NCBI RefSeq assembly: GCF_000385135.1 | Contig: NZ_ARQM01000018.1 | Span: 124,001 to 188,000 of the forward strand | Reading direction: 5' to 3' | DNA from: Promicromonospora sukumoe 327MFSha3.1 | GTDB lineage: Bacteria; Actinomycetota; Actinomycetes; Actinomycetales; Cellulomonadaceae | DNA: 64,000 nucleotides | Shown here: positions 1-9,991 of the stretch, piece by piece | How the letters are laid out: the number at the start of each line of letters is the position of its first letter | How positions within the stretch are numbered: position 1 is the first letter of the stretch | Notes under the pieces: model-generated | Databases searched by the model: none | Told to the model about the DNA's origin: nothing | Seen by the model: only the letters and a program-made list of their open reading frames with translations | Translations under genes and position numbers: made by a program

Positions 1-1
1 C

Positions 2-706
2 TACGCCATCGACCGTAGCGCCATCGTGAACGCGAGCGGCGGCACGCAGCTCGGCGCCCAGTCCACGACGATCATCCCGCCGGCGGTCGCCGGTCACAAG
101 GACTTCGACCTGTACCCGTCGGAGGGCGGCACGGGCGACGTCGAGGCCGCGAAGAAGCTGCTCGACGAGGCCGGCCTGTCCGACGGGTTCACCCTGACCC
201 TCGACATCCGCTCGCAGGAGTCGATGCAGGCCCAGGCCGAGTCGGTCCAGCAGTCGCTCGAGCGCATCGGCATCACCGTCGAGCTCAACCTGATCGACAC
301 CTCCACGTACTACGAGACCATCGGCACCCCGTCGCAGCAGCACGACGCCGCCATCACCGGCTGGTGCCCGGACTGGGCCTCGTCGGCGGCCACCTTCATC
401 CCGCCGCTGTTCGACGGCCGCAACATCTACGAGAAGGGCAACAACAACCTCGCCCAGCTGAACGACGACGACGTCAACGCCCGGATCGACGAGATCGGGG
501 CCATGACCGACATCGCCGCGGCGAACGAGCAGTGGGGCGCCCTCGACGAGGAGATCCTCGAGCTGGCGCCGATCGTCCCGCTGATGGTCGCCAAGACGGT
601 GCTGCTGCCGGGTGAGAACGTCACCGGGCTGTACTCCTCGGCGAACGCCGCGAGCGGCGGCATCGACTACGTCGGTGTCGGCCTCAAGGACCCAGAGAAG
701 GGCTGA
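2..706 (+). CDS. ABC transporter peptide-binding protein, family 5 (3' part)
   Basis: The 5' end lies outside the window; the frame is open from base 2. The visible 234 residues are the C-terminal lobe of an SBP_bac_5 (DppA/OppA) binding protein. It starts with the YAIDR segment typical of this family and ends with the usual aromatic-rich lobe. This extracytoplasmic lipoprotein would capture a peptide or nickel/peptide-like ligand and hand it to the permeases that follow 3 bp after the stop. The conserved DppBCDF gene order makes the assignment strong; the actual ligand cannot be read from the sequence. Confidence 0.9.
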   Translation, partial: YAIDRSAIVNASGGTQLGAQSTTIIPPAVAGHKDFDLYPSEGGTGDVEAAKKLLDEAGLSDGFTLTLDIRSQESMQAQAESVQQSLERIGITVELNLIDTSTYYETIGTPSQQHDAAITGWCPDWASSAATFIPPLFDGRNIYEKGNNNLAQLNDDDVNARIDEIGAMTDIAAANEQWGALDEEILELAPIVPLMVAKTVLLPGENVTGLYSSANAASGGIDYVGVGLKDPEKG

Positions 707-709
707 TCC

Positions 710-1699
710 ATGACGTCCACCCCGACTGACCTCACGGCCGCCCAGGCCGTGGCAGCCGGGTCCGGCGACACCCCCGAGGCGCCGGCGGCACCAGCCGCCG
801 GCGCCCTCCGGGCGGGTGCCGGCGGTACCTGGCAGGCCCTGCGCCGCGACGTCGGCGCGATGCTCGGCCTCGGCTACATCGTGCTCGTCACGCTCGTCGC
901 GATCTTCGCGCCCGTCCTGACCGCCATCAGCGGCTGGACCCCGTACGAGTTCGACCAGACCGCGATCGACCCCAACCTCGGCGGCATGCCGATCGGCCCG
1001 TGGGGCGGCGTCAGCGCCGAGCACTGGTTCGGCGTCGAACCGGGCAGCGGCCGCGACATCTTCGCGCGCATCGTCTACGGCGCGCGGGTCTCCATGAGCA
1101 TCGCGCTGTCCGCCACCGCGCTGACCACCGTGCTGGGCGTCTCGCTCGGGCTCGTGGCCGGCTACTTCGGCGGCCGCGTCGACCTCGTGATCTCGCGAGT
1201 CATGGACTTCCTCATGGCGTTCCCCGCGCTCATCTTCATGATCGCGGTGCTCTCGGCGCTGCCCGCGGGCAACCGGTCCACGCTGCTGGTGGTCGTGATC
1301 TCCGTGTTCGGCTGGCCCTACCTGGCGCGCATCGTGCGCGGGCAGACCATGTCGCTCGCGCAGCGGGAGTTCGTCGAGGCCGCCCGGGCTGCCGGGGCGA
1401 GCGGCACGCGCATCGTGTTCCGCGAGATCCTGCCCAACCTGCGCTCCACGATCATCGTGATGGCCACCCTCGCCGTGCCCGGCTACGTCGGCACCGAGGC
1501 CGGCCTGTCCTTCCTCGGCGTCGGCGTCGTACCGCCCGAGCCGAGCTGGGGCCAGATGATCGCCGCGTCCGTGAAGTGGTACGCCGTCGACCCCGCGTAC
1601 TTCGTCTTCCCCGGCGTCTTCCTGTTCCTGCTCGTGCTCTCGTTCACCGTGCTCGGCGACCGACTGCGCGCCGTCGTCGACGCCCAGGAGGGCCGCTGA
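710..1699 (+). CDS. ABC transporter permease, DppC/OppC type
   Basis: 329 residues. An Ala/Pro-rich cytoplasmic N-terminus is followed by a first membrane segment near residue 50. The BPD_transp_1 core has the EAA loop near residues 220-240 (FVEAARAAGASGTRIVFREI), which docks on the ATPases. It forms one half of the membrane channel of the peptide importer. The start ATG is 3 bp after the binding-protein stop and the stop overlaps the next ATG, so translation is coupled. DppC usually follows DppB; here the order is C then B, a minor rearrangement. Confidence 0.92.
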   Translation: MTSTPTDLTAAQAVAAGSGDTPEAPAAPAAGALRAGAGGTWQALRRDVGAMLGLGYIVLVTLVAIFAPVLTAISGWTPYEFDQTAIDPNLGGMPIGPWGGVSAEHWFGVEPGSGRDIFARIVYGARVSMSIALSATALTTVLGVSLGLVAGYFGGRVDLVISRVMDFLMAFPALIFMIAVLSALPAGNRSTLLVVVISVFGWPYLARIVRGQTMSLAQREFVEAARAAGASGTRIVFREILPNLRSTIIVMATLAVPGYVGTEAGLSFLGVGVVPPEPSWGQMIAASVKWYAVDPAYFVFPGVFLFLLVLSFTVLGDRLRAVVDAQEGR

Positions 1700-2691
1700 T
1701 GCCCCGGTTCCTGATCACCCGAGTCGCCTCCGGCCTCGGCGTGCTGCTGCTGGTCTGCCTGTTCACGTACCTGGTCTTCTTCGCGCTGTCGCCGGACCCG
1801 GCGGTGCAGATCTGCGGCAAGAACTGCACGCCGGAGGTCATCGACCAGATCCGCGGCAACCTCGGGCTGGACCAGCCGTTCTGGACGCAGTTCTTCCACT
1901 TCGTCGTCGGCATCTTCGCGGGTCGCACGTACGGCGAGGGGGTCGGCGCCGTCGAGTGCGCGGCGCCCTGCCTCGGCTACTCCTTCCAGTCCAGCCAGGC
2001 CGTCTGGGACATGATCATCCAGCGCCTGCCGGTCTCCGCGACGATCGCGGTGGGCGCCGCCGTGCTGTGGCTGCTCGCCGGTCTCGCCGGCGGCCTGCTC
2101 AGCGCCGTCAAGGAGGGTACGTTCCTCGACCGGTTCACCACCGGCCTGACGCTGACCAGCATGTCCATCCCCAACTACGTGCTGGCGCTCGTGCTCCAGT
2201 ACGTGCTGGTGGTCAAGCTGCAGTGGCTGCCGTTCCCGCAGGCCGTCGCGTTCGCCGACGACCCCGGGCAGTGGTTCGCGAACTTCGTCATGCCGTGGAT
2301 CGTGCTCGCCGTCGGCTACGCGGCCGCCTACACGAGGCTGACCCGGGCCAACGTGCTCGACGTGCTGCGCGAGAACTACGTGCGCACCGCCTACGCGAAA
2401 GGCCTGGCCCAGCCGCTGGTCTGGCGCCGGCACGCCCTGCGGCCGGCCCTGACGCCGATCGTGACGATCTTCGGGATGGACTTCGCCGGCCTGCTCGGCG
2501 GCGCCCTGATCACCGAGACCGTGTTCGGCATCAACGGCGTGGGCAAGATGGCCGCCGACTCCATCGCCCGCAACGACCAGCCGGTGATCATGGGCGTCAC
2601 CCTGCTGGCCGGGTTCCTCGTCGTCGTCGGCAACATCGTGGTCGACGTCGTCTACACCGCCATCGACCCGAGAGTGCGGGTGAACGCATGA
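1699..2691 (+). CDS. ABC transporter permease, DppB/OppB type
   Basis: 330 residues beginning MPRFLITRVASG, the standard DppB N-terminal membrane helix, followed by a periplasmic-type loop with two cysteine pairs (ICGKNC and CAAPC). Five further membrane segments and the EAA loop near residue 225 (VRTAYAKGLAQPLVWRRHAL) follow. It pairs with the preceding permease. The ATGA overlap at both ends (1699 and 2688) places it inside a translationally coupled operon. The extracytoplasmic cysteines are somewhat unusual and may form disulfides. Confidence 0.92.
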   Translation: MPRFLITRVASGLGVLLLVCLFTYLVFFALSPDPAVQICGKNCTPEVIDQIRGNLGLDQPFWTQFFHFVVGIFAGRTYGEGVGAVECAAPCLGYSFQSSQAVWDMIIQRLPVSATIAVGAAVLWLLAGLAGGLLSAVKEGTFLDRFTTGLTLTSMSIPNYVLALVLQYVLVVKLQWLPFPQAVAFADDPGQWFANFVMPWIVLAVGYAAAYTRLTRANVLDVLRENYVRTAYAKGLAQPLVWRRHALRPALTPIVTIFGMDFAGLLGGALITETVFGINGVGKMAADSIARNDQPVIMGVTLLAGFLVVVGNIVVDVVYTAIDPRVRVNA

Positions 2692-3557
2692 CGCTCCTGC
2701 AGGTACGCGACCTCACCGTCACCTTCCCCACCCCGCGCGGTCCGCTCGACGCCGTCCGCTCGCTCGACCTCGACCTGGAGCCCGGCGGCGCGCTGGGCAT
2801 CGTGGGCGAGTCCGGCTCCGGCAAGTCCATGACCAGCCTGGCGATCATGGGCCTGCAGCCGCGGGCCGCGCAGCGCACCGGCAGTGTGCGCCTGCGCGAC
2901 CAGGAGCTGGTCGGGCTGTCCGAGGCCGAGCTGCGCCGTGTGCGCGGCGACCGCATCGCGATGGTCTTCCAGGACCCGCTGTCCTCGCTGAACCCGTACT
3001 ACACGGTCGGGCTCCAGATCGAGGAGGCGTACCGCGCCCACCGGCCCGGCACCACGCGCCGCGTGGCCCGCCGGGTCGCGATCGAGGCGCTGGAGCGGGT
3101 GCACATCCGCGACGCCGCGCGGCGCGTGGACCACTACCCGCACCAGTTCTCCGGCGGCATGCGCCAGCGCGTCATGATCGCCATGGCCCTGAGCACCGAG
3201 CCCGAGCTGCTCATCGCCGACGAGCCCACCACGGCGCTCGACGTCACCGTGCAGGCGCAGATCCTCGACCTGCTGCAGGAGATCCGGCGCGAGACCGGCA
3301 CCGGCCTGGTGCTGATCACGCACGACCTGGCCGTGGTCAGCGAGGTCACCGACCACATCGTCGTCATGAAGGACGGCGTGTGCGTCGAGCGCGGGCCCGT
3401 CGAGCAGATCTTCACCGACCCACGGCACGCGTACACCCAGGCGCTGCTCGACGCGGTGCCGCGCATCGACGACGAGATCGGCGCGCTGCGCGCGGTCACG
3501 GCCGGCGGCGCCGGCGACGCCGCGGCGAACGACAAGAAGGACGGAGGCCCCGCATGA
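2688..3557 (+). CDS. ABC transporter ATPase, DppD/OppD type
   Basis: 289 residues with Walker A GESGSGKS at 40-47, Q-loop FQDP, ABC signature FSGGMRQR near 154 and Walker [13 protein letters not shown]. The C-terminal oligopeptide-transporter extension that normally carries an Fe-S cysteine cluster is short here. It powers peptide import together with the next ATPase. The start ATG overlaps the permease stop. No regulatory site precedes it, so it is expressed from the upstream promoter. Confidence 0.93.
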   Translation: MTLLQVRDLTVTFPTPRGPLDAVRSLDLDLEPGGALGIVGESGSGKSMTSLAIMGLQPRAAQRTGSVRLRDQELVGLSEAELRRVRGDRIAMVFQDPLSSLNPYYTVGLQIEEAYRAHRPGTTRRVARRVAIEALERVHIRDAARRVDHYPHQFSGGMRQRVMIAMALSTEPELLIADEPTTALDVTVQAQILDLLQEIRRETGTGLVLITHDLAVVSEVTDHIVVMKDGVCVERGPVEQIFTDPRHAYTQALLDAVPRIDDEIGALRAVTAGGAGDAAANDKKDGGPA

Positions 3558-4405
3558 GCACGCCGCTCCTGAGAGCCACGAACCTCGTCAAGGAGTTCCC
3601 GGTGCTGGGCACCGGCGGCCTGCTGCGCCGTCCGGACACGTTCCGGGCCGTGGACGACGTGAGCTTCGAGATCAACGCGGGCGACACCCTCGCCCTGGTC
3701 GGTGAGTCGGGCTCCGGCAAGTCGACGACGGCGCGCCTGGCCGCTCGCCTGCTCGACGTCACCTCGGGCACCGTCGAGCTCGACGGCGAGGACGTCACCG
3801 GGCTCGGCCGCGCCGACCTGCGCCGGTTCCGCAGCGAGGTCCAGGTGGTCTTCCAGGACCCCTACTCCTCGCTCAACCCGCGGCACACCGTCGAGCGCAT
3901 CGTCACCGCGCCCCTGCTCTACCAGCAGCGGAGCATCCCGGGCGGCGCCCGCGCGTTCACCCGGTCGCTCATGGAGCGGGTCGGGCTGGACCCGGACCAC
4001 TCGCAGAAGTACCCGGCGCAGTTCTCCGGCGGCCAGGCGCAGCGCATCGGCATCGCCCGCGCGCTCGCCGTCGGGCCGCGCGTGGTGGTGTGCGACGAGG
4101 CCGTCTCCGCCCTGGACGTCTCCGTCCAGGCCCAGGTGATCAACCTGCTGCGCGAGCTGCAGCGCGAGGAGGGCCTGACGTACCTGTTCATCGCGCACGA
4201 CCTGGCCGTGGTGCGGCAGATCGCCACGCGCGTCGCGGTGATGACGCAGGGCCGGATCGTCGAGGAGGGCGACCGGGACGCCGTCTTCGACGCGCCACAG
4301 CACGAGTACACGCGCAAGCTGCTCGACGCCGTGCCCCGCATCCGCCCCGAGTGGGAGCGGGAACGACGGCGCAACGCGGCCCTCGCGGCGGGAGCTTCGG
4401 CATGA
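3554..4405 (+). CDS. ABC transporter ATPase, DppF/OppF type
   Basis: 283 residues. Walker [10 protein letters not shown] starts at residue 50, the signature is [15 protein letters not shown] and Walker B is [12 protein letters not shown]. It is the second nucleotide-binding subunit of the importer. It begins with 4-bp overlap with the preceding ATPase and ends with 4-bp overlap with a proline-specific peptidase. Transport and peptide hydrolysis are therefore on one transcript. Confidence 0.93.
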   Translation: MSTPLLRATNLVKEFPVLGTGGLLRRPDTFRAVDDVSFEINAGDTLALVGESGSGKSTTARLAARLLDVTSGTVELDGEDVTGLGRADLRRFRSEVQVVFQDPYSSLNPRHTVERIVTAPLLYQQRSIPGGARAFTRSLMERVGLDPDHSQKYPAQFSGGQAQRIGIARALAVGPRVVVCDEAVSALDVSVQAQVINLLRELQREEGLTYLFIAHDLAVVRQIATRVAVMTQGRIVEEGDRDAVFDAPQHEYTRKLLDAVPRIRPEWERERRRNAALAAGASA

Positions 4406-5694
4406 GCGCGGGCTGGACCACCTACCTGCTGCCGGGCATCGGCGTCCGCGAGCGCCGCCTGGCGGTGCCGCTGGACCGGTCGGGCCGGCTGGCGGGCGAG
4501 GTGACGCTGCTGGTCCGCGAGCTGGTGGACCCGACGCGCGCCGACGAGGACCTGCCGCTGCTGGTGTACCTGCAGGGCGGGCCGGGCGGGGCCAACCCGC
4601 GGCCGCTGCGGCGGGACGGCTGGCTGGACGTGGCGCTGCGTGACCACCGCGTGGTGTTCGTGGACCAGCGCGGCACGGGCGGCAGCTCGCCGCTGGACGG
4701 GGAGGCGCTGGCGGGGCTGGGCGCGCGCGAGGGCGCCGACCTGCTGGCGTGCTACCGGGCCGACTCGATCGTCGCGGACCTGGAGGACGTGCGCCGTCAG
4801 GTGTACGGCGGGCGGCCGTGGACGACGCTGGCGCAGAGCTTCGGCGGGTGGATCACGCTGACGTACCTGTCGTTCGCGCCCGAGGCGCTGCGCGCCTGCT
4901 ACGTGGCGGGCGGCATCCCGGGCACGCCGCCGGACGCCGCGGAGGTCTACCGCCGCACGTTCGGCCGGGTGGCGAGCAAGACGGCGGCGTTCTACCGGCG
5001 TTACCCGGCCGACGTCGACGCGGTGGCGGCGATCGCGGACCGGCTGGCCGAGGGCGACGTCCTGCTGCCGGACGGCGACGTGCTGACGGTGCACCGGTTC
5101 CAGTCCATGGGCATCGACCTGGGCATGAAGCCGGGGCCGGAGCGCCTGCACTGGTTCGTCGAGAAGGCGTTCGCGGCGCCGGGCCGGCTGTCGACGGGGT
5201 TCCTGCAGGAGGCGATGGTCCGCACCGCGCAGGCGGACGGGCCGCTGTTCTGGACGCTGCAGGAGTCGATCTACGGGCACGGCGGAAACGGCCCCACGGG
5301 CTGGGCGGCGCAGGCCGAGCGGGACCGGCGCCCGGAGTTCGACGCGGACCGCCGTCCGCTGCTGTTCACGGGCGAGATGGCGTTCCCGTGGATGTTCGAC
5401 GAGATCCGGCTGCTGCGGCCCTTCGCCGGGGCGGTGCACGAGCTGGCGGCGCGCGAGCAGTGGTCGCCGCTGTACGACCTGGACCGCCTGGCCGCCAACG
5501 AGGTGCCCCTGGCGGCGATCGTCTACCACGACGACATGTTCGTGGACTCCGGCCTGCAGCTCGACACGCTCTCGCGGGTCGGGTCGGCGCAGGCCTGGGT
5601 CACCAACGAGTACGAGCACGACGGGATCGGTGACGCACGCGTGCTGGAGCGCCTGCGCGAGCTGGTCCGCGACCGAGGAGGAGAGATTCGATGA
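4402..5694 (+). CDS. Prolyl aminopeptidase (proline iminopeptidase), S33 alpha/beta hydrolase
   Basis: 430 residues, no signal peptide, so cytoplasmic. Family marks are the oxyanion segment [12 protein letters not shown], the [12 protein letters not shown] strand and the nucleophile elbow AQSFGGW, all typical of S33 prolyl aminopeptidases. A late His is in YEHDGIGD. It removes N-terminal Pro (possibly Hyp) from peptides delivered by the ABC importer. It overlaps the OppF-type gene by 4 bp and the Xaa-Pro aminopeptidase by 4 bp. Longer than the roughly 310-residue classical Pip; it matches the larger actinobacterial/lactobacillar PepI-like subgroup. Confidence 0.85.
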   Translation: MSAGWTTYLLPGIGVRERRLAVPLDRSGRLAGEVTLLVRELVDPTRADEDLPLLVYLQGGPGGANPRPLRRDGWLDVALRDHRVVFVDQRGTGGSSPLDGEALAGLGAREGADLLACYRADSIVADLEDVRRQVYGGRPWTTLAQSFGGWITLTYLSFAPEALRACYVAGGIPGTPPDAAEVYRRTFGRVASKTAAFYRRYPADVDAVAAIADRLAEGDVLLPDGDVLTVHRFQSMGIDLGMKPGPERLHWFVEKAFAAPGRLSTGFLQEAMVRTAQADGPLFWTLQESIYGHGGNGPTGWAAQAERDRRPEFDADRRPLLFTGEMAFPWMFDEIRLLRPFAGAVHELAAREQWSPLYDLDRLAANEVPLAAIVYHDDMFVDSGLQLDTLSRVGSAQAWVTNEYEHDGIGDARVLERLRELVRDRGGEIR

Positions 5695-7133
5695 GCACGC
5701 ACCACACCCCTGGCCGGCCCCCGTACGCCGGCACCCGCGCGCCCCGGCTGGCCGAGAGCGACGCGTTCAACGCCCACATGGCCCGCGGCTGGGGCGCGCC
5801 GGACGTCGTCGTCCCGGTGATCCCCGGCGCGCCGGAGGCCGCAGCCGACCACCGCCGCCGCCTGTCCGAGCGCATCGGCGCGCGCGACGCCGTGGTCGGC
5901 GCCGGGCGCGCGCCGCTGCGCAACGGCGACGCGATGTACGGGTTCCGCGCCGACAGCGACTTCGTGTGGCTCACGGGCGTGCAGGCCGAGGACGGCGTCC
6001 TGGTGCTGCGGGCGGCCGACGGCGGGCACGACGCGACGCTGTACCTGCCGCCGCCCGCCAAGCCGGGCGAGAGCGCGTTCTTCGGCAACGCGGCCTACGG
6101 CGAGCTCTGGGTGGGGCCCTCCCCCGACCTGGCCGCGTGGGCCGAGGCGTTCGGCATCGCGGTCGAGCCGCGGGCCGCGCTGGACGGCGTGCTGGAGAAG
6201 CTGGACGGCGCGCTCGCCTCGCCGTCGGTCGACGAGGACCTGGTGCGCCGGTTCGGCCTCAAACCGTCCGAGGACCTGGTCCGTGCGCTGTCCGACCTGC
6301 GGATGATCAAGGACGACTGGGAGATCGGCCAGCTCCGCGAGGCGATCGACCACACCGTGACCGGGTTCGACGCCGTGGCCCGCGAGGTGCCGCGCGCCGT
6401 CGGCGGGCTCGGCGAGCGCTGGCTGCAGGGCACGTTCGACCGGCACGCGCGCACGTTCGGCAACGGGCCGGGCTACTCGACGATCGTCGGCTCCGGACCG
6501 CACGCCCCGACCCTGCACTGGGTGCGGTGCGACGGCCCGATCCTGCCCGACATGCCGCTGCTGCTCGACATGGGCGTCGAGGCCAACTCCCTGTACACGG
6601 CCGACGTGACCCGCACCATCCCGCCGTCGGGCACCTTCAGCCCGATCCAGCGGCAGGTGCACGACCTGGTGGAGAAGTCGCACCGCGCCGGCATGGCACA
6701 GATCCGGCCCGGCGTGGAATACCTGGACTTCCACTTCGCGGCCATGGAGGTCATCGCCCAGGGGCTGCACGACTGGGGGCTGCTCGACGTCTCCGTCGAC
6801 GAGGCGCTCTCCCCCGGCGGGCAGCAGCACCGGCGCTGGCTGGTCTGCGGTATCGGCCACCACCTGGGGCTGGACGTGCACGACTGCGCCCACTCCGACT
6901 ACCAGGCGTACCAGGCCGCGCCCCTGGCCCCCGGCGTCGTGATGACGGTCGAGCCCGGCCTGTACTTCCACGCCCACGACGAGACCGTGCCGCCCGAGCT
7001 GCGCGGCATCGGCGTGCGTCTGGAGGACGACCTGCTGGTCACCGCCGACGGCGCCGAGGTGCTCTCGGACGCGCTGCCCATCGACGCCGCCGGTATCGAG
7101 CGCTGGACCGCGGAGCGGATCGGCGATGCCTGA
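5691..7133 (+). CDS. pepP: Xaa-Pro aminopeptidase (aminopeptidase P, M24B)
   Basis: 480 residues with the N-terminal AMP_N domain followed by the pita-bread fold. The dinuclear-metal ligands are visible: Asp in LLLDMGVEANSLYTADVTRT (two Asp), His in GIGHHLGLDVHD, Glu in VEPGLY and Glu in VRLEDD. It removes any N-terminal residue that precedes proline, complementing the prolyl aminopeptidase just upstream. The RBS GAGGAGGAGA is 6 bp before the ATG. No export signal is seen. The 3' end overlaps the GH127 gene by 8 bp. Confidence 0.9.
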   Translation: MSTHHTPGRPPYAGTRAPRLAESDAFNAHMARGWGAPDVVVPVIPGAPEAAADHRRRLSERIGARDAVVGAGRAPLRNGDAMYGFRADSDFVWLTGVQAEDGVLVLRAADGGHDATLYLPPPAKPGESAFFGNAAYGELWVGPSPDLAAWAEAFGIAVEPRAALDGVLEKLDGALASPSVDEDLVRRFGLKPSEDLVRALSDLRMIKDDWEIGQLREAIDHTVTGFDAVAREVPRAVGGLGERWLQGTFDRHARTFGNGPGYSTIVGSGPHAPTLHWVRCDGPILPDMPLLLDMGVEANSLYTADVTRTIPPSGTFSPIQRQVHDLVEKSHRAGMAQIRPGVEYLDFHFAAMEVIAQGLHDWGLLDVSVDEALSPGGQQHRRWLVCGIGHHLGLDVHDCAHSDYQAYQAAPLAPGVVMTVEPGLYFHAHDETVPPELRGIGVRLEDDLLVTADGAEVLSDALPIDAAGIERWTAERIGDA

Positions 7134-9849
7134 GGCCCTGCTCTCCTCGCCGGGCGTGGGGACCCGGGTGGCCGAGCCGTTCCCGCTGGCCGACGTCGAG
7201 GTCACGGGCGGCGTCTTCACGCGCGCCCGCGACCAGATGCTGCACCTGGCCCGCGTCTACCCCGTCGACCGGCTGCTCGCCGTCTTCCGCGCGAACGCCG
7301 GGCTGGACACGCGCGGCGCGCTGCCGCCGGGCGGCTGGGAGGACTTCGGCCACCCCGACGAGGACGCCTGGGGCCCGGACGACTACCCCGGCCGCGAGGC
7401 CGCGCCCACCGCCAACCTGCTGCGCGGCCACTACGCGGGACACTTCCTGTCCATGCTGGCGCTCGCGGCCGGCGGCCCGGGCGACGCCGCGGAGCGGGCC
7501 GAGCTCAAGGCCAAGGTCGACGACATGGTCGAGGGGCTGCGGGAGGTCCAGGAGACGCTGGCCGCGACCGGCCGGTACAGCCACCCCGGGTTCCTGGCCG
7601 CCTACGGCGAGTGGCAGTTCTCCCGCCTGGAGGGCCTGGCGCCCTACGGCGAGATCTGGGCGCCGTACTACACGTGCCACAAGATCATGGCCGGGCTGCT
7701 GGACGCCCACCGCCACACGGGCTCGGCCGTGGCGCTGGAGGTCGCCGCCGGGATGGGCCGGTGGGTGCACGGGCGGCTGTCCGCGCTGCCCGCGGAGCAG
7801 CGCGCGGCCATGTGGGCCCTGTACATCGCAGGCGAGGCCGGCGGCATGAACGAGGTGCTGTGCGACCTCACCGTGCTCACCGGGGACCGCACGTTCGTCG
7901 AGACGGCGCGCCTGTTCGACCTCGACACCCTGCTGGAGTTCGCGGCGGCGGGCCGCGACGAGCTGGACGGCATGCACGCCAACCAGCACGCCGCGACGCT
8001 GCTCGGCTACCTCGCCCTGGGCGACCTGACCGGCGAGGCGCGGTACACGGACGCCGTCGTCCACCTGTGGGACATGCTCGTGCCCGGGCGCACCTACGCG
8101 CACGGGGGCTCCGGCGAGAACGAGCTGTGGGGGCCGGCGGGCGCCGTCGCGGGCGACATCGGCAACCGGAACGCCGAGACGTGCGTGACCTACAACATGC
8201 TCAAGATCGCCCGCGCCCTGTTCGAGCGCACGGGCGAGGCCCGGTTCGCGGACTACTACGAGCGGGCCGTGACCAACCAGATCCTGGGCTCGCGGCGCGA
8301 CGCCGACTCGGACGACTCGCCCGAGGTGACGTACATGTTCCCCGTGCACCCGGGAGCGCTGCGCGAGTGGGACAACGTGGGCACGTGCTGCGGTGGGACG
8401 GGGCTGGAGAACCACGTCAAGTACCAGGACTCGGTGTACTTCCGGTCGTTCGCCGGTGCCGCGCGCGTCGTCTGGGTCAACCTCTACGTGGCCTCGACGG
8501 CCGTGTGGGCGGAGCAGGACGTCCGGCTGGTGCAGCGCACGGACTACCCGCTGGAGGGCAGCAGCCGGATCGAGGTCGACGCGACCGGCGACCTGGAGCT
8601 GCGCCTGCGGGTGCCGGCCTGGGTCGCGGGCGGCGCCTTCACCGTGACGGTGGACGGGGAGGTTCAGTCCGTCCGGGCCGACGGCGGGTACGTCGCCCTG
8701 CGGCGCGACTGGCGCCCCGGCACCGTCGTCGAGATCGACATGCCGCTCACCCTGCGCGAGGTCCCGGCCCCCGACGACACGTCGGTGGTCACCCTGGAGC
8801 TCGGACCGACGGTGCTGCTGGCCCGCAGCGCCGCCACGACCTGGCTGCCCCTGGAGGCCGCGACCTGGCGGCGGCTCGGCGGCACGCTGGCGGCCCCGCT
8901 GACCTCCGCCGACGACGGCACGTGGCGCCTCGGCGACCTCGTCCTGGAGCCCACGTGGTCCGGGTCCGACGCCAGGTACCACATGTACCTGCGCCGGTCC
9001 GACGCGCGGATCGCGTTCGCGGGGACCGGCCCCGCGGCGGACTCGGGCGTGCCGAACGCGGCGCGCGCGGACGGTCGCACGTTCCTCGACGTGCTGTGGT
9101 CGGACGGCGGGTTCGCCGACCGTTCCGCGTTCGTCGAGGCCGTGCTGCGCACGACGCACGAGTTCGTGGACCTCGGCCTGCTCAGCGCCGCGGAGGGGCG
9201 CGGGGTGCTGGTGGCGGCGGCGCGCTCCGGCGTCGGGCGGCCGCCCGAGGCCGACGGCGGGCCCGGGTCCGACGTCCGGGCCGCGGAGGAGGCCGCGCTC
9301 CTGTCGCGGGCGCCGACCACCACGCACGAGGGCTCCGCTCCGCGCGTCGAGATCGTCGCGGCCGACGCGCCCGGCGTCAGCGGCTGGTACCTCCGGCCGG
9401 CGGAGCTCACCGTCACCGCACGGGCCGACGTCGGCGAGCCGGTCGTCGAGGTCCGCGTCGACGACGGGCCGTGGACGCCCGCCGGGCGGGAACCGCTGGT
9501 GCTGTCCGACGGCGTGCACACGGTCACCGCGCGCGCCGTCGACGTGGCGGGGCGGGAGCGGCGCGTCGTCCGCGAGGTCAGCGTGGACACCCGGCCGCCG
9601 CGGACCAAGGTGACGACCAAGCGCCTGGGCCCGCGGGGAGTCGAGATCAACCTCGCCGCCGCCGACGACGTCTCGGGCGTGGACAGCATCCGGTGGAAGG
9701 GGCCGGACACGTTCTGGGCCACGTTCGCCGAGCCGTTCAGCCGGGCGCTGTCCGACGTGCCCCAGGTGATCGAGTACGCGGCGACCGACCGGGCGGGCAA
9801 CCAGGAGCCCGTGCGCACCCTGGTGCTCCCGCCCGCCGAAGCCGACTAA
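7126..9849 (+). CDS. GH127 (DUF1680) beta-L-arabinofuranosidase, apparently intracellular
   Basis: 907 residues. The GH127 catalytic region spans roughly residues 15-650. It carries the zinc/nucleophile residues of the family: Glu351 and Cys353 in NAETCVTYNMLK, and Cys421-Cys422 in GTCCGGTG. In the family these bind Zn and supply a cysteine nucleophile. Two Ig/FN3-like beta domains follow (about 740-905). The characterised bifidobacterial member releases arabinose from beta-L-arabinofuranosides linked to hydroxyproline. No signal peptide precedes the catalytic domain, so the substrate must be imported. It overlaps pepP by 8 bp and closes the peptide-uptake operon; a long palindrome begins 2 bp after its stop. 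Confidence 0.87.
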   Translation: MPEALLSSPGVGTRVAEPFPLADVEVTGGVFTRARDQMLHLARVYPVDRLLAVFRANAGLDTRGALPPGGWEDFGHPDEDAWGPDDYPGREAAPTANLLRGHYAGHFLSMLALAAGGPGDAAERAELKAKVDDMVEGLREVQETLAATGRYSHPGFLAAYGEWQFSRLEGLAPYGEIWAPYYTCHKIMAGLLDAHRHTGSAVALEVAAGMGRWVHGRLSALPAEQRAAMWALYIAGEAGGMNEVLCDLTVLTGDRTFVETARLFDLDTLLEFAAAGRDELDGMHANQHAATLLGYLALGDLTGEARYTDAVVHLWDMLVPGRTYAHGGSGENELWGPAGAVAGDIGNRNAETCVTYNMLKIARALFERTGEARFADYYERAVTNQILGSRRDADSDDSPEVTYMFPVHPGALREWDNVGTCCGGTGLENHVKYQDSVYFRSFAGAARVVWVNLYVASTAVWAEQDVRLVQRTDYPLEGSSRIEVDATGDLELRLRVPAWVAGGAFTVTVDGEVQSVRADGGYVALRRDWRPGTVVEIDMPLTLREVPAPDDTSVVTLELGPTVLLARSAATTWLPLEAATWRRLGGTLAAPLTSADDGTWRLGDLVLEPTWSGSDARYHMYLRRSDARIAFAGTGPAADSGVPNAARADGRTFLDVLWSDGGFADRSAFVEAVLRTTHEFVDLGLLSAAEGRGVLVAAARSGVGRPPEADGGPGSDVRAAEEAALLSRAPTTTHEGSAPRVEIVAADAPGVSGWYLRPAELTVTARADVGEPVVEVRVDDGPWTPAGREPLVLSDGVHTVTARAVDVAGRERRVVREVSVDTRPPRTKVTTKRLGPRGVEINLAAADDVSGVDSIRWKGPDTFWATFAEPFSRALSDVPQVIEYAATDRAGNQEPVRTLVLPPAEAD

Positions 9850-9851
9850 CC

Positions 9852-9895
9852 GTGTCAGGCGTATAGGTCACCCGGGTGACCTGTACGTCTGACAG
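9852..9895. terminator. Palindrome family A, copy 1 (probable terminator)
   Basis: A 44-nt inverted repeat with 22-nt arms and three mismatches. It starts 2 bp after the GH127 stop and has no T-run. The right arm has the same sequence as family-A copies 2 and 3 (core CTGTACGTCTGACA). It is probably the intrinsic terminator of the importer/peptidase/GH127 operon. Confidence 0.7.
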
Positions 9896-9991
9896 CTCCG
9901 CCGGGTGGGCGGGCGCGCACCCCGTGGGGCAGGCAAGGTTCCACCGACGCACGACCAGCGAACCGTCAGACCAGCGAACAGGAGAGCACGC

